From positions 1-64,000 of the forward strand of contig CAZIKF010000013.1 in assembly GCA_964539825.1 (NCBI GenBank): a stretch of 64,000 nt of DNA, written 5' to 3'. Shown here one piece after another: positions 44,562 through 53,212 of this stretch. Positions within the stretch are counted from its first letter, which is position 1, and every line of letters starts with the position of its first letter. The DNA is from CAZIKF01 sp964539825 (lineage in GTDB: Bacteria > Muiribacteriota > UBA6191). The position numbers and the translations under genes were made by a program. Below the pieces are notes generated by a model. It ran no database searches. It saw only the letters and a list, made by a program, of their open reading frames with translations, and was not told where the DNA came from.

Positions 44562-45434
44562 ATGTTAAGGGGCATGTCTTTGATTCGTGTAGGAATGATC
44601 AATTTCACCAACGGCCTCATTCCCGACTTTGATTTTCCTGAAAAGGGATTTAAAAAGATTTATGGAATTCCCTATCAGTTGAATGAGCTTCTGCGTACCG
44701 GAAATTTAGACCTTTCCCCTGTTTCTTCAATGGAATACCTTCTAAACCCAAAGCTCTACAAAATTCTACCGGGTATTTGCATCGCCAGCAGGAGCTATGC
44801 TCATACAGTGGGAGTATTTAGTGACTTTGCTCCCGAAGAATGGGGCGGGAAGAGATTTTTACTTACCGGTTCTTCGCTTACTTCTGTATATCTTTTTCAG
44901 GTCTTGTGTAAAAAATATCTTAGATGTTCCATAGAGTGTGTTTTTCAGGCACCTGGTGAGGGGGATATGGAGGAACTCTTCAGGTCCGCAGGGCAATATG
45001 ACGGGCTGCTCCTCATCGGAGATCAAGTACGGGAATTTAATCGAAAAAACCTTTTACCCTATCATGATCTATGCTCGCTATGGCACCGTTTTACAGGCAA
45101 ATCCTTTGTATTCGCGCTTTGGCTGGCGCGCGCTGATCGTTGCTTGTCTCACTTAGACTTTTATTCCAAGATTCACAGTGAATTAGTTCATTCCATTGAA
45201 TCGGGATTAGAGAATTTAGATGCCGTGTTTGAGAAATCTCAGACTTCCTGGGATAGAGAGGAGTTTCTTAGCTATTTTCAAGAATCGATGTTGTATAAGT
45301 TAGAAAAGGAAGAATTGGAAGGATTGAAGCAGTTCAGTCTGGATTTACTGGAATGTGAATTTTTGAAATCTTCCCTGGAGTTTGATTTTTTACAGCCGGT
45401 CGCAGTAGAAGGCAATTCTCCGACAGGCTCCTAG
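44562..45434 (+). CDS. mqnA: Chorismate dehydratase MqnA (futalosine menaquinone pathway)
   Basis: 290 aa. It begins IRVGMINFTNGLIPDF and continues with the periplasmic-binding-like MqnA/MqnD fold, including SPVSSMEYLLNP, LTGSSLTSVYLFQVL and LLIGDQVREFNRK. It converts chorismate to 3-[(1-carboxyvinyl)oxy]benzoate, the first step of the futalosine route to menaquinone. The start may be ATG 44562 or 44574; neither has a well-placed SD. The last 14 codons are encoded by the 48-bp repeat, so its natural C-terminus was probably altered. It overlaps the convergent kinase gene by 4 bp. Confidence 0.85.
   Translation: MLRGMSLIRVGMINFTNGLIPDFDFPEKGFKKIYGIPYQLNELLRTGNLDLSPVSSMEYLLNPKLYKILPGICIASRSYAHTVGVFSDFAPEEWGGKRFLLTGSSLTSVYLFQVLCKKYLRCSIECVFQAPGEGDMEELFRSAGQYDGLLLIGDQVREFNRKNLLPYHDLCSLWHRFTGKSFVFALWLARADRCLSHLDFYSKIHSELVHSIESGLENLDAVFEKSQTSWDREEFLSYFQESMLYKLEKEELEGLKQFSLDLLECEFLKSSLEFDFLQPVAVEGNSPTGS
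45387..45434 (+). repeat. 48-bp 3'-end repeat, copy 2
   Basis: Matches copy 1 (39351-39398) at 45 of 48 positions. It encodes the last residues and TAG of mqnA, and its terminal CTAG also supplies the TAG of the convergent histidine kinase gene (45431-45433 on the minus strand). Confidence 0.85.
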
Positions 45435-47674
45435 TTTTGAGCCGGTTGGGCGGCTTGATGTTCCTGAAGCGCTTTAAATAAAGTCGCAACAATTTCTTCG
45501 CGGGTACATGGCTTCTTAAGGAAGTGGGAAACTCCAAGCTCTTGAAAAGAAACCTGCACTTCTTCACTTAGTTTTCCACTTGTTACAACAAAGATAGGGG
45601 GTGGTTGGACGGAGAGCTTCTTAGCCTCTTTGCACAATCCGAGTCCATCCAGGGGGGGCATCACAACATCCGTAATGATGATCTGGGGAGGTGGATCTTC
45701 GATTTCAAGTTCTTCCAGGGCCTCTGATCCATTAGAGAAAGTCTTTACGTCTGAATAGCCGGCACTTCTGAGAACTAATAACATTAAATCAAGGATAGCA
45801 GGTTCGTCATCTACGACGTAGATCAGGGCATTTTGAGGGATGGGGGGAAGCGATTTTCTAGATTCTGCAACGGGTTCGACCGCACTGGACTCCCGCATTG
45901 GAAGATGAATCGTAAAGGTGGTTCCCACTTCTTTATTCTTTGCGCTTCGCTTTCTGCGCAGCTGAGTTTGGGTGAGAGAGTCGATCTGAATTCGCCCCCC
46001 ATGGTTTTGTACAATGGAAAAGACCATAGAGAGTCCCAGGCCGGTTCCTTTTCGCGAGTCTCGAATCTTGGTTGAGAAGAAAGGATCAAAGATTCTTGGC
46101 AGGATTTTTGGTTCAATTCCCATACCGTTGTCTTTGATCTCCAGGATTATTTCTCCACTGCTTTGCCTTGCACTGATTTGGATTAGTCGTGGATTTTCGC
46201 CGGAATCACCCCTGCGCTCCCTCTCGTCAATAGAATGCATGGAGTTTGTGATTAAGTTAATGAGGACATCCCTCAACTGCCCGCGATCAAAAAGGCAGGG
46301 AGGGATACCGGGCGCGATGGTTTTTTGTAGCGTGATCCCCTTGTTCTCCAGTTGATTGAGAATGACGCCGGTTGCGTCTTGGATAATATCCGAGATATTT
46401 GAAGATTCCACCTTTGAAATGTTAGAGCGGCCCAGTGCCAGGAGGCGTGAGGTCAGATCAGCAGCCTTTTTGACATACTCCGCAATGGTCTTTATTGTGT
46501 CATCAAGTTGATCTCCGACCTGGCCTTCTTTTAGCAATGCCCGACTCACATCAGCACTTAAGCCGATAGCAGCCAGAATATTGTTGAAATCATGAGCGAT
46601 TCCGGCTGAAAGAGTTCCCAATCCGGCAAACCTCTCAGCCTGAATCAGTTCCTGCTGGGTAGCTTTCAATCTCTGTTCGGCAAAGTGCCTCTCCGTGACA
46701 TCTGTGATGATTCCCATGGTTCCGGCAAAGTAGGCTTGTCCAGAGGGGTCTTTTTCCCAGAAACCCGATGCATTGACTTCCACAAAGAAGGCTTTGTCTT
46801 CTTCCTCTCTCACTCCAGGAAACAGTTCTTCATAGTTAATATGAGGACCGGGCAGGATTCTTATGCGCAATCTCTTAGAGCCCCTTTTTCCGGAACGCCT
46901 TTCATCGAAGAGTCCCGGTGCACCCTGTTGACCGGTGATCTTACCTGCGTAAAGGGGTAACACAGACTCCCTGGAAACCCGGGGAGCATCCTCAGGATGG
47001 AGGATGATGGAAAAATGTTGTCCCATAAGCTCTTCACGAAAGTAGCCCCATTTGAGAACTTCCTGACTCAGAAATCCGAAATTGCCATCCTGGTCAAGGC
47101 GGTAGAGCACCTCTGGAATCGTTTGCAGCAATGATTCCAACTCCGAGCGGGCTGCGGCACCTCCCCGAATGAATTGATAAAAGTTAAGGTGGCTGGTGAG
47201 TGTCTTGGCTACAGATTCGACTTCTTTTAGGTTGTCCCCATTGAAGCCGTCTTCCCGGTTGAGGACCTGCAATACACCAAAGGGTCTCTCGCCCATATAA
47301 AGGGGGGTAACCAGGGAAGAATGGGTCTTGAACCCCGTTCTGCGGTCATACTTTTTTTGGAAATCCTGTTTCGAATAAGGGGTGTTTGTGTATGAGGATT
47401 TGAGGGAACTAAAACAAGCCCCGACCAATCCCTCTCCGAGGGAAAGGATAATTTTTAAAGGGGTAGGCCCTTCGGCATAGATAGACTGTAGTCTTCCCTC
47501 CTTCTCATCATAAACAAAAAATGTGGTTCGTTCGGCATTGAAAAAGCGAGAAATGATGGGGCAGCTTCGAGCGATAAGATCAACAGGTTCCAGTGCTTCC
47601 TGGTCCTGCTGAAGAAGTAAGTTTAGCTCGTTTTGAATCTCAAGAAGACGACTTTCAGAGGTAGATTTACTCAT
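45431..47674 (-). CDS. Hybrid sensor histidine kinase (GAF-PAS-HisKA-HATPase-receiver)
   Basis: 747 aa, soluble, no membrane helices. Order: GAF domain (about 20-170), PAS domain (about 190-330, VLYRLDQDGNFGFLSQE), HisKA with the phospho-acceptor His in SAGIAHDFNNILAAIG (about 360), HATPase_c with N box (LINLITNSMHS), G1 (IKDNGMGI) and G2 (GTGLGLSMV), then a C-terminal receiver (about 620-740) with phospho-acceptor Asp in IIITDVVMPPLDG and a conserved Lys (LKKPC). The His-box style is that of NtrB-like kinases. The output partner is not encoded nearby. Confidence 0.93.
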   Translation of the reverse strand: MSKSTSESRLLEIQNELNLLLQQDQEALEPVDLIARSCPIISRFFNAERTTFFVYDEKEGRLQSIYAEGPTPLKIILSLGEGLVGACFSSLKSSYTNTPYSKQDFQKKYDRRTGFKTHSSLVTPLYMGERPFGVLQVLNREDGFNGDNLKEVESVAKTLTSHLNFYQFIRGGAAARSELESLLQTIPEVLYRLDQDGNFGFLSQEVLKWGYFREELMGQHFSIILHPEDAPRVSRESVLPLYAGKITGQQGAPGLFDERRSGKRGSKRLRIRILPGPHINYEELFPGVREEEDKAFFVEVNASGFWEKDPSGQAYFAGTMGIITDVTERHFAEQRLKATQQELIQAERFAGLGTLSAGIAHDFNNILAAIGLSADVSRALLKEGQVGDQLDDTIKTIAEYVKKAADLTSRLLALGRSNISKVESSNISDIIQDATGVILNQLENKGITLQKTIAPGIPPCLFDRGQLRDVLINLITNSMHSIDERERRGDSGENPRLIQISARQSSGEIILEIKDNGMGIEPKILPRIFDPFFSTKIRDSRKGTGLGLSMVFSIVQNHGGRIQIDSLTQTQLRRKRSAKNKEVGTTFTIHLPMRESSAVEPVAESRKSLPPIPQNALIYVVDDEPAILDLMLLVLRSAGYSDVKTFSNGSEALEELEIEDPPPQIIITDVVMPPLDGLGLCKEAKKLSVQPPPIFVVTSGKLSEEVQVSFQELGVSHFLKKPCTREEIVATLFKALQEHQAAQPAQN

Positions 47675-47777
47675 ATTTGGAAAAGGGGGGCACCACTGCC
47701 AGGGGCGAAGAGCTAAGTTTTGGCAACTGTGTAGGCATCTAAACTAATAATGTACCACAGGTTGAGTAGAGCGGATA

Positions 47778-49265
47778 TTAACCAGACACATGAGCCTCTG
47801 AGGAGAAGCGCATTTCAAAAGCGACTTTGGCGGAACGAATCAGTTCCTCAAAGGACTTTACCCTCCCTAATGCTCGCAAAACATAGGAAGGACGGTAGTA
47901 AAACTCAAGATAAGCCTGGCGGCAAAGTCTCTGGATTTCTTGATCTGACATTTTACATCCCGGGCGGGGCAGCGAAATCTGCTCTGTTGGATTTGTGATG
48001 TAATCCTTCCAGTAATCCTCTTGAAATTCTTTCAAATATAGTGCGTATAGCTGGGTACCAGGCATGGGAGTTACTTTGGAAAACTGAGCATAATCAAGAT
48101 CGAGGGTTTTGGAAAAATCAATGGTCTCTCTGGCTGTTTCAGCGGTCTCCCCAGGGGAGCCGACCATAAAGTACCCAAAGGTATCAATACCTATCTTCTT
48201 AGTGAGATTGATGGTTTGCCGCATACGTTCGAGATTCGTATCTTTCTTCAATGTTTTCAAGATGCATGCGTTACCGGACTCGATTCCGTAATACACTCGA
48301 AAGCATCCGGCCTTATGCAGCATATAGAGCATTTCCTCATTCATACAGTCGACTCGGGATCTAACCGACCAATGAACATCGAGGTCTGATTCAATGATGG
48401 CTTCACAAACCTCAATCACTCGCTTTTTGTTAATCGTGAAGGAAGAATCGAAGACATCAAACTCTCGAATCCCGTATTTTTCATAGCAAAGCCTTAGCTC
48501 CTCGACGACGTTTTGAGCACTTCTTCCACGAAATTTGAGTTCGCCCTGTTCACAAAAGATGCATTTGAAAGGACATCCACGGGAACTGATGAAACAGGTA
48601 AAGTTTTTATATTTGGTTATGAAGGAGTGATAAAGGGTGTTATCCACAAGATGGCGAGCCGGAAAGTGGGCATGATCAACGTTTTGAAGCTGAGGTGCGG
48701 GCCTGGTCCTGTGAATTTTTCCATCGCGCCGAAAGATGATTCCTGGTACGGACTCGAAGGCATCAAGGTCCATCACATCGCACTCAAGAAACATCGGTAG
48801 AGAAATTTCTACTTCCCCAATGAACCCCACATCCAAGCCATCATGAATCATCGTTTCTTCGGCGTAGATTCCCATATGGACGCCCCCAATCAGAGTAGGG
48901 CACGGGTAGGCTTCTTTGAGTTGGCGAGCCCATTCCAGGTTCTCCTTGAATTGATAGGTAGTCACTGTATACAGGACGTAATCGGGACGAAATTTACGAA
49001 GAGTCTCCAAAACCGATTCCATGGGTTGCGGGTCTGCGTTCAAATCAAGAAAGAGACAATCATGGCCGGCTCCCTCCGCGGCACCCGCCACGTATAGGAG
49101 ACTTAGAGAAGGAAAGATACCGTAGTTATCCTTCACAACTTTGAGCCCTGGTTCATTATCGATAGCGCCATAGGGCGGGTAGATAAAGGCCAGTCGCTTA
49201 CGGTTTTTTGTTCGAAAGTCCCTGATGTTGGCTTCCGAGAAGATGTCCGCTCTCAATTCTTTCAT
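47778..49265 (-). CDS. B12-binding-domain radical SAM protein (BchE/P-methylase family)
   Basis: About 495 aa from ATG 49265 (ATG at 49295 also possible). The N-terminal cobalamin-binding-like Rossmann region (about 15-150; FIYPPYGAIDNEPG, LFLDLNADP, DYVLYTVTTYQ) is followed by the radical SAM motif CPFKCIFC and FDVFDSSFTINKKRV. Such enzymes methylate or rearrange unactivated carbons in cofactors, lipids or hopanoids; the substrate is unknown. The start overlaps the end of the upstream glycosyltransferase gene by at least 68 bp, an unusually long overlap that implies tight coupling. Confidence 0.88.
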   Translation of the reverse strand: MKELRADIFSEANIRDFRTKNRKRLAFIYPPYGAIDNEPGLKVVKDNYGIFPSLSLLYVAGAAEGAGHDCLFLDLNADPQPMESVLETLRKFRPDYVLYTVTTYQFKENLEWARQLKEAYPCPTLIGGVHMGIYAEETMIHDGLDVGFIGEVEISLPMFLECDVMDLDAFESVPGIIFRRDGKIHRTRPAPQLQNVDHAHFPARHLVDNTLYHSFITKYKNFTCFISSRGCPFKCIFCEQGELKFRGRSAQNVVEELRLCYEKYGIREFDVFDSSFTINKKRVIEVCEAIIESDLDVHWSVRSRVDCMNEEMLYMLHKAGCFRVYYGIESGNACILKTLKKDTNLERMRQTINLTKKIGIDTFGYFMVGSPGETAETARETIDFSKTLDLDYAQFSKVTPMPGTQLYALYLKEFQEDYWKDYITNPTEQISLPRPGCKMSDQEIQRLCRQAYLEFYYRPSYVLRALGRVKSFEELIRSAKVAFEMRFSSEAHVSG

Positions 49266-50106
49266 AAGGTTTTTCCCAAAATTCCCAAATAGCAATAAGA
49301 CGGATGCTCAAAGCGTAAGCTGAATAGGCAACACAAGAAGCTGAAAATCCTGGAGACCAGAACATCTTTAAGGAAGATATTCCAGTGACCGGAATCCACT
49401 TCAACGCTTGCCACATTATGTTAATTATACTGAATCCATGGCATAGATGGGCAAAAACCTGGAAACGAGAGTGATTCCGGATCATTTTTCGAAGAGATTC
49501 AGGATCATCATTTCGATCATGAAAAACACTAAGACTGCTAAGGTATTGGACTTTATATCCACGATTTCTAGCTCGAAAGGAAAACTCAAGGTCTTCCCCA
49601 TGGGTCCGGAAACCTTCATGAAATCCGCCCAGTTCCATAAAGAACCTGCGAGGACCGCCAAAACAAAGCCCCATGAAATATGGAACCTCATCTAGACTGT
49701 CTTTACCAAGGGTCTGAACGAGGTAGAGGGAACGGTAACGATTCGCGTTTCCTTCGCCTGGGCTGGCAATTTCCCTACCAGCAAAAAAGGAGACTCCATT
49801 CCATTCCTTTTCAATGATTTCAAAAAAAGGTGTTTGCGGAATCGCGTCCGCATCCAGGAAAAGGACATTTTCACCTTTACAGGCATTCAACAATTCATTC
49901 CGAGCCCATGACAGCCCCTGGTTTTCCTGAAACTCCAAAAATCTACAATTCTCCACTTCTATTTCAATGTTGGGTGGAGGGCATCCGTCACAGAGAACCA
50001 GGATCTCTTCAATCCAGTCCCCATGTTCTCTCAGGGCATGCAGGACCCTGGACAGAGACACCTCCATTTCAAAATAGGGAATTAAGACTGAAAATTTCTC
50101 TTTCAT
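49198..50106 (-). CDS. Family 2 glycosyltransferase
   Basis: 302 aa, GT-A fold. It has FSVLIPYFEMEVSLSRVL, ENQGLSWARNELLNA, the DxD-like VLFLDADAIPQTP, and an acceptor-region ED in FRTHGEDLEFSFRARNRGY. A C-terminal hydrophobic stretch (about 240-280) may associate with the membrane. With the overlapping B12-radical SAM gene it suggests modification of a glycolipid or surface polysaccharide. ATG start. Confidence 0.9.
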   Translation of the reverse strand: MKEKFSVLIPYFEMEVSLSRVLHALREHGDWIEEILVLCDGCPPPNIEIEVENCRFLEFQENQGLSWARNELLNACKGENVLFLDADAIPQTPFFEIIEKEWNGVSFFAGREIASPGEGNANRYRSLYLVQTLGKDSLDEVPYFMGLCFGGPRRFFMELGGFHEGFRTHGEDLEFSFRARNRGYKVQYLSSLSVFHDRNDDPESLRKMIRNHSRFQVFAHLCHGFSIINIMWQALKWIPVTGISSLKMFWSPGFSASCVAYSAYALSIRLIAIWEFWEKPYERIESGHLLGSQHQGLSNKKP

Positions 50107-50184
50107 GAAAAACCGAATCTAAGGCTAACTCGAATCAGCCAGGAATATTACCAACTATGAGTATAAAGTCCGAAAGAATCCTAG

Positions 50185-51387
50185 ATGAACCCCACTCATT
50201 TGCTCAACCAGGGATTAGGAAAACTGAGGTCATTCCTAAAACTCCTTCAGCGGGAAAAGATTCCCTTTATTCTAAAACTCATCCTTGGCTTTGCCATTGT
50301 TAGTTCCTCTCTGATTCTGGTTCTGGAAGGTCTGAATCCAGAATCAAATATTGTTTCTTTGCTTGATGCAGTCTGGTGGTCTTTTGTGACCATGACCACA
50401 GTGGGATACGGGGATCATTATCCTACAACGGCGGGAGGGAGGATACTCGGCGTCTTGATGATGTTTTCGGGAATCGCGATTTCATCCTTTTTTACCGCTA
50501 CCATCGCGTCTCGTTTTGTAGATCGCAGACTCAAGGAGGGCCGAGGTTTGGAAACCGTAACTAGTACCAATCATCTTGTCATATGCGGATGGAACCAGGA
50601 ATGTACTCAACTACTGACGATTCTTGAGGGAAATCAAGAATGGTCTGAGGAGGGGGAAATTGTCTTGATTCTAGATGCGGCGGAAGAGAAATTTTATGAA
50701 ATTCAAGATGAGTTCCCCTCAATGTCTCTCAAGTTTGTTAGCGGAAAATACACCTCAGATGTGGCCTTGAAGAGAGCACAGGTGGCCAAGGCCAGGATGG
50801 TAATCATCCTGGGGCTGGAAGAACTCGAACCCAGCGCATCAGATGATGCGGTAGTCATGGCAACGTACGCGATAAAATCGATGAATAATAGGGTCAAAGT
50901 ACTTGCGGAACTGAACCATCGAAAGAATGTAGCCCACCTACAAAGAGCAAACGTGGATGAAATTGTAGTCAAGGGTGAATTCCTTGGATTTCTAATGGGG
51001 AATGCCACCTGTTCTCCGGGAGTGTCCAACGTGATTCGAGAGCTTCTAGACGTAAGAACGGGTGAGAACCTGGTCCAGGAGGTTATACCGGGTCACCTTG
51101 TTGGGGGGACTTTTAAAGATTTATTCAATACCTTTAGGTCCAAGAATCAGAGTATTGTTCTTGGGGTTATCACCAGGGTTGAGCCCCTTGGGCTGGAGGA
51201 CATCCTCGGGTCCGACCTGACTTCCATCAATGCCTTTATATCCATGGCCTTTGAGCGGGCGGGAAAAGATGTTGATAGAATGGTTGGGAAGGGACTTGAG
51301 ACCCGAATTAATCCCCCCGATGATTACATCATCAGTCCCTTTGATGTCGCCGTAGTGATTCGTTCTAGCTCCGAGGGTTTGGCGTGA
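50185..51387 (+). CDS. Two-TM potassium channel with RCK/TrkA-N domain
   Basis: 400 aa. Membrane helix 1 (about 28-48), pore helix and selectivity filter TMTTVGYGDHYP, and helix 2 (about 88-110) are followed by a Rossmann RCK domain starting HLVICGWNQECTQLL and a second C-terminal region (about 280-400). TVGYGD defines K+ selectivity. RCK domains gate the channel with nucleotides, Ca2+ or redox cofactors. The gene overlaps the cyclic-nucleotide-binding gene by 4 bp (GTGA), suggesting the two products act together. Confidence 0.95.
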   Translation: MNPTHLLNQGLGKLRSFLKLLQREKIPFILKLILGFAIVSSSLILVLEGLNPESNIVSLLDAVWWSFVTMTTVGYGDHYPTTAGGRILGVLMMFSGIAISSFFTATIASRFVDRRLKEGRGLETVTSTNHLVICGWNQECTQLLTILEGNQEWSEEGEIVLILDAAEEKFYEIQDEFPSMSLKFVSGKYTSDVALKRAQVAKARMVIILGLEELEPSASDDAVVMATYAIKSMNNRVKVLAELNHRKNVAHLQRANVDEIVVKGEFLGFLMGNATCSPGVSNVIRELLDVRTGENLVQEVIPGHLVGGTFKDLFNTFRSKNQSIVLGVITRVEPLGLEDILGSDLTSINAFISMAFERAGKDVDRMVGKGLETRINPPDDYIISPFDVAVVIRSSSEGLA

Positions 51388-51899
51388 ACACTCAGCCTGA
51401 AAATCTCGTGGCTCAGTTGTCCAATTTCTCCGTGTTTAAAAGCCTAAACCAGGGACACCTCGAAAGAATCGCTCCTCTTTTGAAAGTTTACAAGATAAAG
51501 GCCGGGGAGATCCTCTTTTCTGAGGGTGCTGTTGGAGAGGATTTATATTTTCTCCTGCAGGGCAAAATGCAGATTTCCCAGAGATTGACCATGCTGTCAG
51601 ATGAGACTGAAACCCAAATTCGTGAGAAATGTCTCGTGGTTCTATCAGGGGACTCTTATCCTTCATTTGGAGAGATGTCAATTTTGAACCGGCATCCGCG
51701 CTCCGCTACCCTCACAGCACTGGAGGATAGTGAATTACGGGAATTATCCCATAGTGATTTCTTGAATCTTGTTCGCGATGATCCGGCTCTTGGTGTTCAA
51801 CTTCTTTTGAATCTGTCTGAGATTGTCTGCACCAATCTTGAGACGGCCAATCACAATATCTTGAAGCTGACTACAGCTCTTTCCCTTGCATTACGTTGA
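51384..51899 (+). CDS. Cyclic-nucleotide-binding domain protein
   Basis: 171 aa, one cNMP-binding domain (CAP_ED): VFKSLNQGHLERIAPLLKVYKIKAG-type N-cap, ILFSEGAVGEDLYFLLQGKMQIS, then the phosphate-binding cassette region PSFGEMSILNRHPRSATLTAL (FGE...PRSAT, with the conserved Glu and Arg). There is no DNA-binding domain. Coupled by GTGA overlap to a K+ channel, it looks like a detached regulatory domain of a cyclic-nucleotide-gated channel. Confidence 0.9.
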   Translation: MNTQPENLVAQLSNFSVFKSLNQGHLERIAPLLKVYKIKAGEILFSEGAVGEDLYFLLQGKMQISQRLTMLSDETETQIREKCLVVLSGDSYPSFGEMSILNRHPRSATLTALEDSELRELSHSDFLNLVRDDPALGVQLLLNLSEIVCTNLETANHNILKLTTALSLALR

Positions 51900-51961
51900 T
51901 ACAGCTCTGACAGTTTGCCTTAAGAACCGTAAAAAAATGTAAGAGTTTCTCCGAAAATCAA

Positions 51962-53212
51962 GTGAATATGTACAGGTACATTCTCATCTTCTTTGTATTC
52001 CTTTTCTTGAAGGGGAACAGTCACGCCCTGTTGATGAAAGGGAAAATTGAGGTCGTGAAGGGAAAATGCCTGCTTTATCGGGGCGGACGAATTCTGCAGA
52101 TCGTAGATGATATGACCCTTTATGCGGGAGACAGAGTTGAGACTTCGCGACATGGGGCGGTGATGCTCAACCTCACCGATATGGGTTATCTAAAATTAAA
52201 GCCCCAAACTCAGCTTCTATTTCCTGGATCCGATGACGCGCAAATTCAGGTTTCAGAAATTCGTGTGTTGTTTGGAGAAGTATGGGCGAAGGTGAAGAAG
52301 TTGGAGCAAGGTGAAGTCTTTCAGGTGAGGACTGCTGGTTCCAGAGTCAGAATCTCAAATGCTATAGCCACGATTGGCTTTGATAATCGAAACAAGAAGG
52401 CCAGCCATTCGATTATCGAAGGAGAGGTTGAAGTCCATCGTGACCAAAACCACTATTTTCTCAGTGCGGGGGAACAACTCATCCTGGACCAGCGGAAAAA
52501 TTCACAAGAACGCCGTCGAAAGATCGATATTTATGCCTTGAATAAGGAGTGGAAACGGGTAATCACCATACGCGAGAAACTCGGTCGTAAAATTCGCGAC
52601 TCTATGCGCATCAGGGATCCTTCCGAAGGAGTACAGGACTCAGAATCTCCCCTGGTGCATATCGTGTCTCCTCTCGCGGGGGCAACCTTAAGATCCCCTA
52701 TGGTGAGCATAGAAGGGACTGTCTATGAGGACCACCTGGACCGAGTCATTCTTACAGTTAATGGAGAAGTTCTTGTAGATCAAAGCACCAGTCTAAAAAA
52801 TCTTCGACACGAAGCTCTTTTGAAAGCCGGTAAAAATCAAATTGAGCTCAAGGCGATTGATAAATTTGGGAATGTTGGAGTGGATGAAATTGAGGTGAGT
52901 CTCTCTGATTTACCCCCAACGATCAGGATTTTTTTTCCCTTTGATAATTTGGAGTTGGCTAGCAGATTTGTTGATCTGCAGGGCATTGTGGACGATCCGG
53001 AAATTCGGGAAATTTCGGTCTATCTCAATCATAGGTTCATTGCCAAAGATCGGGTAATTCCCACGTTTCAAGTACCGCTGATTTTGGACATTGGAGAAAA
53101 CATCATACGGGTAGAGGCCGTGAATCAGGTAGGGCTCACGGGAGTTGAGGAAATCACCGTCTATACGGGAACCAAATCGAATGTATCGATCCAGTTCAAT
53201 AATTTATTTTGA
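51962..53212 (+). CDS. Exported FecR-domain protein with Ig-like domains
   Basis: 416 aa from GTG 51962 (ATG 51968 gives a two-residue shorter product). A signal peptide (ILIFFVFLFLKGNSHA) is followed by a FecR-type beta domain (about 25-175: GKCLLYRGGRILQIVDDMTLYAGDRVETS; VRTAGSRVRISNAIATIGF; IIEGEVEVHRD). Two Ig-like/glucodextranase-type domains follow (about 230-320 and 320-405; VSIEGTVYEDHLDRVILTVNG; VDLQGIVDDPEIREISVYLN). It likely acts in the periplasm or at the surface. It overlaps or abuts a barrel-like gene downstream. Confidence 0.82.
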   Translation: MNMYRYILIFFVFLFLKGNSHALLMKGKIEVVKGKCLLYRGGRILQIVDDMTLYAGDRVETSRHGAVMLNLTDMGYLKLKPQTQLLFPGSDDAQIQVSEIRVLFGEVWAKVKKLEQGEVFQVRTAGSRVRISNAIATIGFDNRNKKASHSIIEGEVEVHRDQNHYFLSAGEQLILDQRKNSQERRRKIDIYALNKEWKRVITIREKLGRKIRDSMRIRDPSEGVQDSESPLVHIVSPLAGATLRSPMVSIEGTVYEDHLDRVILTVNGEVLVDQSTSLKNLRHEALLKAGKNQIELKAIDKFGNVGVDEIEVSLSDLPPTIRIFFPFDNLELASRFVDLQGIVDDPEIREISVYLNHRFIAKDRVIPTFQVPLILDIGENIIRVEAVNQVGLTGVEEITVYTGTKSNVSIQFNNLF

